Shown one piece after another: positions 23,421 through 34,396 of a DNA stretch of 64,000 bases. This DNA is from Manihot esculenta (taxonomy: Eukaryota > Streptophyta > Magnoliopsida > Malpighiales > Euphorbiaceae), in the NCBI RefSeq assembly GCF_001659605.2, contig NC_035171.2:28189825-28253824 (forward strand), given 5' to 3'. Each line of letters opens with the position of its first letter. Within the stretch, counting starts at the first letter, position 1. The translations under genes and the position numbers were made by a program. Under the pieces are notes generated by a model. The model worked only from the letters and a program-made list of their open reading frames with translations. It was not told the origin of the DNA and did no database searches.

Positions 23421-26400
23421 GAGTAAATATTGAAAGGAGCCCATTGATTTAACATTGTCCCATCATCATTGTTTGGAGCTTTATTTATTCTTATGAGGAT
23501 TTGTTGCTCAAAGTAATGATTGAATCCTCAACACGAATTTTGTTTCAAACTTTTTTTCAAATTAAAAAGATATTTGTTAGTGCCAGAATTGATTACTATT
23601 TAGTCAATAAAAAATACTTGCAAGAAATAAATATTCAACATATTTTGTAACATTTATAGTTCAAAGGGATGCATCCAATAATATTATATTAGTCCATCTA
23701 CTTTAGTCTTATAGCCAATGTGAATGGCAAATGCTCCATTGAGTCAAAAGACCTAGTGGAAATATCTTTTCTAACTTGCAAATAGTTTCAACAATGCTTT
23801 TTTTTAATATTTTGATATTTTCCTGTAGAATATGAAATTCATACAAAAACACTTAGTGTCCGTTGGGGTTCTTGCATAAATGTTTATTTTCTACAGGAAG
23901 TTTCCTGTAGAAATATATGTAGCAAATTCATGAAAAAAAATTTTAATATTCTTAATAGTTTTGTTTTTTTAGCTATATATATATATATAAAGATGAGTTG
24001 GTATTTATCAATTAGCTACGCTTTCGTTGCAATTTAACTGCATTCAAGTTAAATTCATTTTTCAAAATTCACTTAAAAACACTTTAATAATTCTAATTGA
24101 CTGATTTGTCATTTCAAATAGCTAAGATTTCTAAATTCCTCTCGATAAATCCCAACCATGAAATATTAAGTTAATTTTTTTTATTTGGTGAAAAATTTGT
24201 AAGAAATAGAAAGTAAACCAATGAAATTTCAAATTTCACTTTCAACTGTATATAATTATTCTATTTTGAACCATATATTCTTCTTTTTAAATAGTAAAAA
24301 TTCTATGAGTGAATCCACTGTAAAATAATACTATTTTTATCAACATTCTTCTCAGTCCAATATATGTTAACATATTCTCACGTTACTACAAACCTATCAT
24401 GTTATATTTATTCAAAGTTATGTCTTTATTAGGGATTATAGAGAGAGTTTAGAAGGTAATTCTTTTGCTTGAGTTCTAAATTAGGGATTATAATATATTT
24501 TCTACAAACTAATCTTAGATTTTAGATCTTGATTTTTAAAGTGGAAAACATAAATAATGTAGGGTAATTTCTATTTTTCATAAACTAACCTAGATAGATA
24601 AACATATTTTCTATAAACACAAGGAAAACGAAGTAGTAGAGAAAAAAAAACTACATCCATAAATCTAAAAGAGTTCTAACTTGAATATTTTAAGGTGACT
24701 GAAGAAAGCCTAGTTGCCAATAATGTGGTCATTCGATCGATGAGGAAAGCAGGGGTGTAGGACTCAAATGGAGAGAGGGAAGATTTGAGGGAGGAGAGGT
24801 GGGAAAAAGGTTGTAGAAATGAAAACCCAATAAAATTTTGCATTTGTCACAAAGAGAATTTTTAATTACAGTTGAATAGGAATGAAAATATTTCCATAGC
24901 TAATTTCGTCGCTAATTTTGTACTAAAATCTGACCTATTCTGCTACTCACCTAATTTAGTTTCTATTTAAAATTTTTCCATCACTAACTTATTTCCTTTG
25001 TGATGGAAATGTTTTGTCACTAAATCCGTCGCATATGCCCTTTTTTGTAGTGGTCAAATGAGACTGACCAGCTTGCTTTGCTCGAATTCAAAGAAGGGAT
25101 ATCTAGTGATCTCTATAAAGTCTTCAACTCATGGAATCACTCTCCTTTTTAGCCAATAGTATTGAAATCACTTGTAGTCACCGCCACCAGAGTCACTTCA
25201 TTAGTGTTAGAAGGCCATAATTTGATTGGATCCTTATCACCATATGTTGGAAATTTAAGTTTTTTAAGAGTACTCAACCTTCAAAACAACAGTTTCAATC
25301 AGTAATTTGTTTTGATTGCATCAAATATCTCTCAACAACAACACAATCAAAGGTGCAATTCCATTCAACTTGACTCGTTATTTCAATCTCATGATAATTA
25401 ACTTGTCATGGAATAATCTGATTGGGAAAATCTCTGTAGAATTTGGTTCTATGGAAATGCTTGAACAACTTCTAATCAGTGTAAACAATTTGAATGGAAA
25501 AATCTTACCTTCTCTTGGTAATCTTTCATTGCTTGTTATCCTTACTACATCACAAATAGAGTTGGGGGGAAATATTCCAGATGAATTGAGTTGATTAACA
25601 AGCCTAGAATTTCTCAATTTTTCATAAAATAAATTATGTGGTATATTCCCTTTATCTATTTTTAGTATTTCATCTCTTGCAACATTCTCAATTTCAAAAA
25701 ATGAGCTTAGCAATAGCCTCCCAAACAACGTAAGGACTACTACTCCAAATCTCCAGAGCTTTCTTATTCTGGATAATTCATTTTTTGGAATAGTTCCAAA
25801 TTTCTTTTGCAATTCTTCTCAACTAGAGAAACTTTCAGTTGCAGGAAACAATTTCATGGGACAAATCCTAAATTGTCTTGGAAATTTAAGGAGTCTTTGG
25901 AGGCTAAATGTTGTTTATGAATAATTTAGGATATAATTCAACATGTGACTTTGCCTTTTTAAATCTTTGAAATACTATAACAGTCTAAAAGTTTTGGAGG
26001 CGTTTTCCCCAACTCAGTTTCCAATCTATCAATTCAACTTAATGATCTATATTGACTATAGATGAAAATCCTTTTTCTAGAGTCATCCCCTTTTCTATGG
26101 GGATTAAGCCAACTTTAATGTCTGGATTTGGAGGAAAATAGATTGTTAGGTCAAATCGCGCCCATCCTCCAAATGCAATCTGACTTGGTTGTCTAACCTT
26201 ACTCTTTCATGAAACAATTTGAAAGGAGTTATTCCTCCAAGTATAAGAAGTTGCTAGAGTTTGCAGATTTTGGACTTTTCAAGTAATAACCTCAATGAAT
26301 CTATATCCAAGTAGGTTTTCCATCTTCCTTCTTTATATCTATACTTGAGCTTATCACAAAATTTACTAATTGGCGACTTGCCTGTAGATGTGGGAAAGCT

Positions 26401-27603
26401 AACAAATGCCAATAAACTAGATGTTTCAGGCAATTTTCTTTCCGGAGAAATTCCTGAACCATTGGGTCTTGTTTAAGTTTGAAATATCTCCTTATGCAAG
26501 GAAACACTTTCCAAGTAGTCATTCCTTCATCTAAAGCTTCCTTGAAAGGTCTTCAATTTTTAGATCTTTCACAAAACAATCTATGTGGAGAAGTTCCAAA
26601 AGATTTGCAAAGTTTACAGTATCTTTTATATTTAAATCTTTCTTTCAATAATCTTATGGGTGAGATTCCGGTCCAAGGAGTTTTTAGAAATATGAGTGCA
26701 ATTTTGTTGATTGGTAATAATAAGCTTTGTGGCGGTGTACTTGAACTTCACCAACCAACATGCCCTACCAAAGCAATGAAGAAAGGGAAGTCCATTGCTA
26801 TTAAGTTAGCAATCATAGTTCCTTGTGTCATTCTTAGTGTCTTCTTGATGATAACTTGTGTGCTTGCATGCAGAAGGAGAGTATCAAACAAGAAGCCTTC
26901 TACTCCTCCCAAGGAAATAGATCGCATTGTCAAGGTATCTTATAAGATCTTTATGATGCAACAAATAGATTCTCTACTGACCACTTACTTGGATCTCGTA
27001 CCTTCAGTTCTGTGTATAGAGGATTTATCAATCAAGTGTAAAAGAGCGGTGGCTATCAAGGTTCTCAATCTTGGAACTAAGGGTGCTTCAAAAAGCTTCG
27101 TCGCTAAGTGCAAAGGGTGAAGGATAGTGAGGTGTTGAAATCTGGTTAAGTTGTTTACATATTGTTCCAGTATTGATTACAAGCAAAATGAGTTCAATGG
27201 TCTTACGAGATCCTTGTATTAGAGATTTTCTTCGAAAAAAGACCAACTGATAAAATATTTGAAGGTCAATTAAATCTGCACAACTTCGTGAAGAATGCAT
27301 TGCTAGAAAGACCTGTGCAGATCACATACCCATCTAATCTCTGAAGAGAAATGAAAGAAACACCAGCATCAAATGCAGAAATAGATGAGCAAATAGAAAT
27401 ACATGTAGATGAAAAGTCAAGCAGTAATGAAAAGTTAAGCCGATAAAAGTTCTGCAAAAGAGAAAAATTGTCTACTTTCAATATTCAAAGTTGGCATAGC
27501 CTGCTCAGTGAAATCACCCAATGACAAAATGAAAATGAAGGATTTTGTTAAGGAAATGCAATTGATTAGAAGTACTTTCTTGGGAGTTCGAATATATGGT
27601 TAA

Positions 27604-29419
27604 AGAGGCAACTGCAATTGTCTAAAGCCTGTTTAATTTTTTTTTTCAAAATAACTAGTAAAATTAATTTATGATTTGCTGATAAATCATTTTTTTAAGG
27701 ATATAAATGTAACTGTGCTCGGCAGTAATTTTAAATGTAACCGTTAGCATTTTTACTTGACAAAAAAAATTAATATTTAGCACTCACAGTCTTAGTCTAG
27801 TGAAAGGTTTATTGAGAGGTCTCATATTCTACTTTCCGATCTTCAAATTTCATTTCAAACAAAAAAAACTAATATTTAGAATTAAAAAGCGAATTATGAA
27901 GAATTATTTTTTTTATTTTTGATAACCACTATTAAAATAGAATATGGTTTAAACCGGTCATATTTTATGTTAACTTATTAAAAATATTTCAAATCAATAT
28001 GTAAATTATGAATTGTTTTCGGTTAAATGTTATTTAAAAAGTTTTAAAATAAGTTTATTACTTTTTTTGGGATAAATTCTGCTTGAATTGCTACATCTAA
28101 ATATATCAAATTAAAGATGCTTCCGCTTATAAAAGGAAACTATATAGTTAACATAGAAAGTTGTTGATATATTATTGCTTAATTTGTATTCTATTCTATT
28201 TTTGGCACATATGGTTCGATCTTACTAATTATTTTCAGTAAATATGCTCTCATTGCCGAGTCCTTTCATAGTATAAAAGTTTTTGAAGTTCTCTATTAGC
28301 TTAATTAGATTTTGTTCGGTATACTAATTATTTTGGTAACTCTTAGTTGTTCTATCGTTGATTAGTGTAAGTTTCTTAGGTGACTATCTTGTTTCGTTTA
28401 TGGATAATGGCAAAAACAATTTTAACTATTCTTGTTATAACATGTATAACTCCAAACTATAAAAATGTAAACTACCCACCTAAATTTAATTATATTCTAA
28501 ATTTTCATTAGATTTAATGAAAATATATGTAATCATCCCAATCAGTACCAAATATTAATATTTTAATATAATTTAAATAGATAATTATTAAAAAACTCTA
28601 AATTTTATCAATTTTAATAATTATATTCTCAAACATGTTTTTAACAAATATATTGCAAATTAATTTTTTAATTTAATTAATTTTTAATTTTGATTCAATT
28701 TATTTATAATTTTAAATGGCATATTTCTAAGGGCAGATAACTTATTTTCTTTTTTTTGTTGATAAATATAAAATTTTGCATGGCTTTTAATTATAAGTGG
28801 TGTGATAATAATACTATTAGTAAATTAAGAATCACAATTCTTACTAATTGAAAAATTAATTATATTTATCGTATCAATTTAATAGAGCTGAATGTTAAAA
28901 ATTAGTTTAATTAATCTAAAGTGGCTAAATTTAATCTAATTAATTTATATATTATCTAATAAATTTAGCCATTTTAGATTTATTAAACTAATTATTAAAT
29001 TTTAATCTAATTAAACTAAATATAACTAATTTTTCAAATACAGAAAATCATGTTTTCGATTTATTAAAATTAATATTATCACTTATTGATGCGATAAAAA
29101 ATAAATTGAAATGGGAGTTGTTATTTCTTAAAATTATGTTATTCAAAATTATAAATAAATTAAATTAAAATTAAAAAATTAAATTAATTGAAAAACTGAT
29201 TTGATTTGAAATATATTTATTAAAAAAATTAAATATAATTATTGAAATTCATAAAATTTGAATTTTTTTAATAATTATCGGATCATGGCACGATATTTTT
29301 ATTAAATTTAACTGTTAAATTTAATGATAGAGTATAAATAAATTTAAGTGATTAATTTATGATATATTACCTAGCTTCCATATTAGAATATATATAGATT
29401 AAAATGAGGATAATGTAGG

Positions 29420-29470
<51 letters not shown>

Positions 29471-29930
29471 CCATGCTTGTGCATGTGGTTAAATATGCAG
29501 TACAAATTTGGTACGTAATGTTTCTTTTATTATGCTTCTTACTGGCATGCCTTAATTACCTATTGACGTGCATAGTTAGTTTGATTTGTTTCTTGACCTC
29601 CATGACATGTTATAGGTTTTATTTGCATTAAAAAAATAATTAATTTTTTTAGCGAATTAATATAATTTTTCAATATTAATTAAGTCATACATAATTTTAA
29701 AATTAGATATAACTTCATCCAAAATTAAAATTAAATTTTGAATAGATAATTGATCAAATGGTAATTTTTACTAAATTTAACAAAATCAATAAACTCATTT
29801 TTCACTAAATTTTATATAATAATTTAATTGTAATTTTTTTTTATTTAACAAAATTATTTTCTGTTAAAAAAAATAATATTTTATCTTCAGTTTGACTTTT
29901 ACCCTATGAATATATAATTTTTATTGACGA
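27604..29930. other. 3' flank of the pseudogene, AT-rich, with duplicated blocks
   Basis: The blocks 27604-27720, 28200-28400 and 29468-29560 match 52575-52670, 52690-52880 and 52940-53030 downstream of the intact RLK. The segmental duplication therefore extends past the genes, and about 1 kb (28400-29420) is extra here. An (ATT)n microsatellite occupies 29421-29467. No gene is seen. Confidence 0.6.
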
Positions 29931-29989
29931 AAATAGCCAAGAAGGTAAGAAACCAGTTGCTTGGTCCTTATCATCTTCTTCAAATGGCA

Positions 29990-30620
29990 CTGAGAAATTA
30001 CAATTGTATGAGCTTCAAACAAGGTTCTTTGTGCTGAGCAAGAGAGAGATGGTGTGAGAGAATTAAATTGGAGTCGCAGAGAGAGAATGGCTATGGCGGA
30101 GTTGCAGAGAGAGAAGAGCAGCAGAGGCAGCAGTGGCAGCTGTAATTCTGTGTCTTGGAATTAAACGAGTCTTCTCAATTCCACCACTGTCAACTCAAAG
30201 TAAAAGGAAATCAAACCGAAGGAAACAAAGGAGGAATTGAAGGCGCGATTAACACTGCTCCTCAGCTCCTCCATCCTCCAAAAGTTGCCGAGTCGAAATT
30301 ACCATCCAAACCACCTCTCCACTACCGCCACCAACAACAACTACTCAACAACAAGAACAAGAATAAGAACAAAACTAATCACCAGCTACGCGGCTGTTTA
30401 AGTGAGGAGAGAGAGACAATCACGCAGACAATACACGTATACGACAAAATACGAAAAACAAACAAATTGTAAGAAAAATTCTCTCTCCCACTCAAAACCA
30501 AAAATTCAAGACACTAACCATTTCATATCTGGGCTATTTTCACAAGCCAAAGACCAGAGAGCTAGCATTTGATATGGATTTTCTCTCAAAATTGGGGTTT
30601 GGGTCAGGCTTAGAGGAGGA
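29990..30620 (+). other. Leader-like sequence before the SHI-like fragment
   Basis: The purine-rich GAGAGAGA and CAACAACAA stretches are unlike the AT-rich surroundings and look like a transcribed 5' UTR or degraded exon. The 105-residue frame at 30155-30472 (Gln/Asn/Lys-rich) has no recognisable domain and is not called a gene. Confidence 0.3.
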
Positions 30621-30623
30621 ACA

Positions 30624-30842
30624 ATGGCTGGGCTGTTCTCATTAGGCGGTGGTAGTGGTGGTGGAGGAGATAAAGAAAGTAATCAAGACGATCGACAGAG
30701 CTCTGCTCAGTCAATGAAACTAGCGAAGCCGCTTCGAAAATGCTCTCAGATTCCCGATGAACAACACAAGAGGATGAAGACGAGAGGGACAAGAGTTTGT
30801 TTAATCGAGGTTTTGATAGTTTTTTTTTTTTTTTTCAATTAA
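30624..30842 (+). pseudogene. Possible 5' fragment of an SHI/LRP1-like (SRS) transcription factor gene
   Basis: The frame starts MAGLFSLGGGSGGGGDKE. N-termini of plant SHI/STYLISH/LRP1 RING-like zinc-finger factors typically read M-A-G-F-F-S-L-G-G followed by glycine-rich sequence. The upstream 0.6 kb (29990-30620) is richer in GC and purines than its surroundings and has a 5'-UTR character. After about 25 codons the similarity stops. No zinc-finger exon (C-rich motif) is found downstream before AT-rich sequence at 30820. It is most likely a gene-start fragment or a decayed gene. A chance match is possible. Confidence 0.3.
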
Positions 30843-31609
30843 AGGGAATTCAGTTATTTTATTTAATATTAATGACAGTTTATCCTTCAACTGAACTGAA
30901 GGGTTAATTAATTATATTATTTTTAAATATTGAATTAAATTGTTATAAAAAGAATTTAGCAGGGATGAGTTTGTGAATTTTATTAAATTTCAGGGGTGTT
31001 CATGTAAATTATTCTTTAAAAAAATTTATTAATTAGTCTATCAATTTTAAAAATACATTACAATATTTTTTAAATATTAAAAAATTATAATTAGTCCTTC
31101 TATTAGTTTAATTATTAAATATTTTATTATTTAGTTCTTATGATAGGAGAAATTATTAATTAGTTCTTCAGTTTTGTAAAAATATTTATTAATTAATTCT
31201 TTCATATTGAGAGTATTTTAATTTTTTTTATAGTATTTAATAGCTAAAATTGATGAAAAAATTAATTAGTATATTTTTTAAAATTTTAAGAATATTTTAA
31301 TCTATTTTTTAAAATAAAATTGATTAATTAATGAGTTTTTCTATATCAAAGAAGTTAAATAGTAGTTTTCTATTTTTACAACTCTCAACAACTCAAATTA
31401 ACGGAAAGATTAATTAGTAAACTTTTTAAAACTTCAGGAGTATATTTTTTAATATCGTTGAACTAAATAATGAGTTTTTCAGTACCACATGGATTAAATA
31501 GTAATTTTTTCTTATTATAATATTATATATTTTGTAAAATAATTTATTATTTATTTTTATGTAAAACCATTTGATACTGCACAAGAATCACTCAAAGTAT
31601 GTTATGCGC
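30843..31609. other. AT-rich intergenic sequence with a dispersed repeat
   Basis: No gene is seen. About 31440-31575 is similar to 53140-53275; both contain TTATTATAATATTATATATTTT followed by AATAATTTATTATTTA. This may be one short dispersed element family. Confidence 0.5.
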
Positions 31610-33060
31610 TGTTAGTACAGAATAGTTCTACGTGGCAAGGATCTGATAGTGAGTAACGTGGTCCCACCCAAAGAAAAGAAGACCTAAACACTTCAACACC
31701 CGATTTATTAGCAAGACTCATCCTCTTCTGGATAGATCGAGTCTCCCCACAAAATTACTGTTACCAGGCACAGTCCAGCGTATTCCCATTATGCCTGTAA
31801 TTATGGGATCACCAACTTATCCGCTATCGATATCCTTTATCAACCAGCTAGCTATATCATTATCATATTATTAGAAAATACTATATTTATCTCATTTTGT
31901 TACAGTATAAAAGGAAAAGGATCACAGAAGTAAAAGTACGCCATTCTATTACGCTAAAGTTTTGAACAGTTCATTACATTCGCCCTATTCTCCAGTATAT
32001 TGACTTGAGAGTCGGAGTAGCTGCCGTGGGCACCCACCACCTCACGTTCTCTTCCATACAGGTTTAGTCAATCACAGCACAGCTCTATTCTGGCCACATC
32101 ATCATTTTGGTTTCAGCAACATCATTTGGTTTCGCTGTCGGGAGATCCGTTGAATCCTCTTTGTTCATTTGGATTGCGACCGGTCTCCTACTCTTTTTCT
32201 TGTAGAAAGAAATCATTCTCTTTTTTCTCTTAAAATGGCCAGTAGTTCACGAGTTGCTGCTAATATTGCTATCAATGAGGGCATTACCGTTTCTTCCACC
32301 CTTAGCAGTGGACAAAACAAACTCTCAATGGTTAATGAAACATATCTCAATAATCTAAATAACGAGCAGATGATCTGATATATCCAAAAGTTGTAGGCTA
32401 CTCTAGAGTAATATAAGGCTCGGGTGGAGGCGTCAGTCACAGCTCCCAAAGGAAGGGAGGAGGCCTCCATTGACACCTCTACGCCTCGGGCAGATGCGAT
32501 CAAGAGGCGGTCCAAAGGGAAAGCCGAGTTCGAAGAGGGTGAACAGACGATGCTCCAAGAGGTGTCGACTGGAAGTTGATGTTGGCTATACAAAGGTACC
32601 AAAAGGAGTAAAATGAGGATTTTGGCCTGGATGGTATCTCACCCCTTTTGGAGGAAATTTTAGCAGAAATATTCCCAACCAAGTTCAAGCTACCTAGCTT
32701 GGATAAATATGATGGAACAACAGATCCCAAAAATCACTTCGCTATCTTTAGGACGACCATGCAGTTTCAGGATATTAATGATTTTGTATTATGCCGAATG
32801 TTTCTGTCAACACTCACAAGTTTGGCTCAGGAATGATATCAACATCTAAGTTCAGGTTTGATAGAAAACTTTACGCAATTCGCTACATTATTTAAATATA
32901 GATTTATTACTTGTATACCTCCTAAAAAACTATCATATGATTTGTAAAAGATCCGATAAGAAGATGGCGAGTCTCTAAGGAGTTTTATCTCACGGTTCAA
33001 TACCGAGGCTATATAGGTGGAAGAGTTACAAGCTAATGCTCTTTACAAGCTCTGATTATT
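31610..33060 (+). mobile_element. 5' LTR and gag remnant of a second Tat-type gypsy element
   Basis: A probable LTR runs from about 31610 (TGTTAGTACAG) to 32124 (ACATCA), with a TATA-like TATAAAAGG at about 31907. TTTGGTTTCGCTGTCGGGAG (32125-32144) sits where Tat/Athila-type elements carry the primer-binding site (usually TTTGGCGCC...). Gag coding sequence follows to about 33055, where similarity stops. The 3' part and second LTR are missing, so no target-site duplication can be tested. Confidence 0.65.
32235..33055 (+). pseudogene. gypsy gag fragment, several stops
   Basis: A frame opens at MASSSRVAANIAINEG (32235) and meets stops within 150 bp. In another frame the capsid signature follows (KFKLPSLDKYDGTTDPKNHF, near 32680). 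Then come SFISRFNTEA-like residues near 32985, the conserved region of Retrotrans_gag proteins. At least four stops or frame changes separate the pieces. It is non-functional. Confidence 0.7.
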
Positions 33061-34016
33061 GTGAATTTCAAATAAATATGTGTTTGTCTTGGTCAACTTA
33101 GTTTTTAATTCTCTCCATCTATCTTTTAACATTAGATTGGAGCACTCCTGGTGCAAATTTCACCATCTACTTCTGTTTTAGATGAGTTTCAAACTCGCTC
33201 TCTCTCTAGTATAATATAATATATACATATATATATGAAAATCCTACTAAAATAGATTTGTATATTGACACAAGTATTTTATCTGCTAGGATTTTCTTTC
33301 CTTTCTGTTATTTCATTTAACAACCAGAAATGTACTTCATCTTCATAGTTGCTGCTTAATTGCTGTACCATGATCAATAGTTGTTGCTATAATAGACTTG
33401 GTTATGGAGGAATTTAATTAAGATATAAATATCATTCAAAAACTTTGATAGTTCTTCAGTGAGAAGTGATGTAAAGTCTTATTTTCTAACAATATAAATT
33501 GTATTGTTGATCATATATGCCACTGTTCCAAAATGATTTCCCATCAATTTTAAGTTAGATAATTTAGCAACATCTTTTTTATTTTTCTTTTATGCGGTTG
33601 CTTTCTTCATTTTATACCTTATCTTTTTCACTTTCAATGAGAAGTATAATAGTTTGCATAAACTTGTGAAAGACCAAAATCGCATGATAGCCGAAATGCA
33701 TTAAGAACTAAGGGTATTGAAGATGGGACAACATACTTCCTTATCTGATGTCCACCCAGCCAATGGGTCCCCTAATGATTCACAAATGAATTAGGATGAG
33801 ACCTGCTTTTAGCCAGCTTCATATGTTTCATGATATGACTATGTTATTTAAATGTTTTACTTTTTAAACTACTTTAATACTTAAACCTCCTAACATAGTT
33901 TCAAACAATTATGTATTTTCGTATTTATGGTTTTTAATATTAGACTATATTAGTATGTCTTGATATTTTAAATTATAGAATTGTGGATTGAAATATATGT
34001 GCATGTTATTACAACA
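33061..34016. other. AT-rich intergenic sequence
   Basis: No supported gene is seen. A weakly coding-like stretch near 33640-33800 (charged residues with stops) could be a decayed transposon-protein tail, but it was not assigned. Confidence 0.4.
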
Positions 34017-34396
34017 TGATGACTCCTGGGCTCACCTCACCCCAGTCTAGGGCCAGGCCCATGAAAATAGCCCACTACTTAGAAATCCTCAAGCCACTCA
34101 CGCGAACTGGGTCCATTCCGCTCAGCCTCACAACCGGGCTTCATCTGGCTTTCTCCACCAGGCCGGCCTCGTCTTCACTGCACCTTGGGCCGATCCCATT
34201 TGGGTCCAGCTTTGTTCCTATCCTTCGGCCCAGCCCAGAACCCGAAGAAGGATTCATCCATCCACCTCGTAGACCCGCCTACACGCGCACAGAGAGGATC
34301 AGAGGCCGTTACGCATGGGGCAGAGATCTGATTCCCTCGTACGTCCGTATTAGCGTAGCAGGGACAGGTGGTCTAATGATACTCGTTCTCTTGGCA
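34017..34396 (+). repeat. 5' LTR, 3'-truncated
   Basis: Bases 34017-34396 align to the first 380 bases of the 3' LTR. After TTGGCA (34396) the sequence jumps straight to gag coding sequence instead of the LTR end, primer site and leader. The TATA region found in the 3' LTR (TATAAAAGG near 46876) is lost here. A 322-codon frame starting at 34016 reads through this junction and is an artefact of the deletion. Confidence 0.88.

Larger units (their letters stand above)
20630..25052. mobile_element. CACTA (En/Spm) transposon, 4.4 kb, probably non-autonomous
   Basis: The left end is CACTACGAAAAAGGGCAT (20630), and the right end is its reverse complement with two changes (ATGCCCTTTTTTGTAGTG, ending 25052). 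The host sequence GTC is present on both sides (20627-20629, 25053-25055). CACTA ends and a 3-bp duplication are diagnostic of the superfamily. Subterminal zones hold repeated CGTCACTAA / TTTAGTGAC / CTAATTTCGTCGC units. No TNPD-type transposase was recognised. Only short decayed reading frames are present, so it is most likely a deletion derivative. It interrupts the RLK pseudogene in its signal-peptide codons. Confidence 0.93.
20541..27603 (+). pseudogene. LRR-XII receptor kinase pseudogene, split by a CACTA transposon
   Basis: This is a paralog of the 49.2-kb receptor gene. The signal-peptide region is at 20541-20629, and the rest resumes at 25053 after a 4.4-kb CACTA insertion with GTC on both sides. 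At the position of the paralog's ATG the sequence reads ATA (20541-20543), so the start codon is lost. The LRR part (25053-26650) has repeated frameshifts and stops and short internal losses. The juxtamembrane and transmembrane part (about 26650-26930) is best preserved. The kinase N-lobe has VAIKVLN, but the glycine loop is eroded. At about 27200 the frame jumps from just after YKQNEF to the post-intron C-lobe. This removes roughly 0.7 kb, including the catalytic loop, DFG and the intron. The TAA at 27601 aligns with the paralog's stop. It cannot make a functional receptor. Confidence 0.92.

Noticed and set aside
30155..30472. 105-codon Gln/Asn/Lys-rich frame as a gene
   Set aside because: It has no recognisable domain and low-complexity composition. 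It reads like transcribed leader or chance frame.
33640..33800. Coding-like stretch with charged residues, possibly the tail of a transposon protein
   Set aside because: Too short, interrupted by stops and without a motif I can name.
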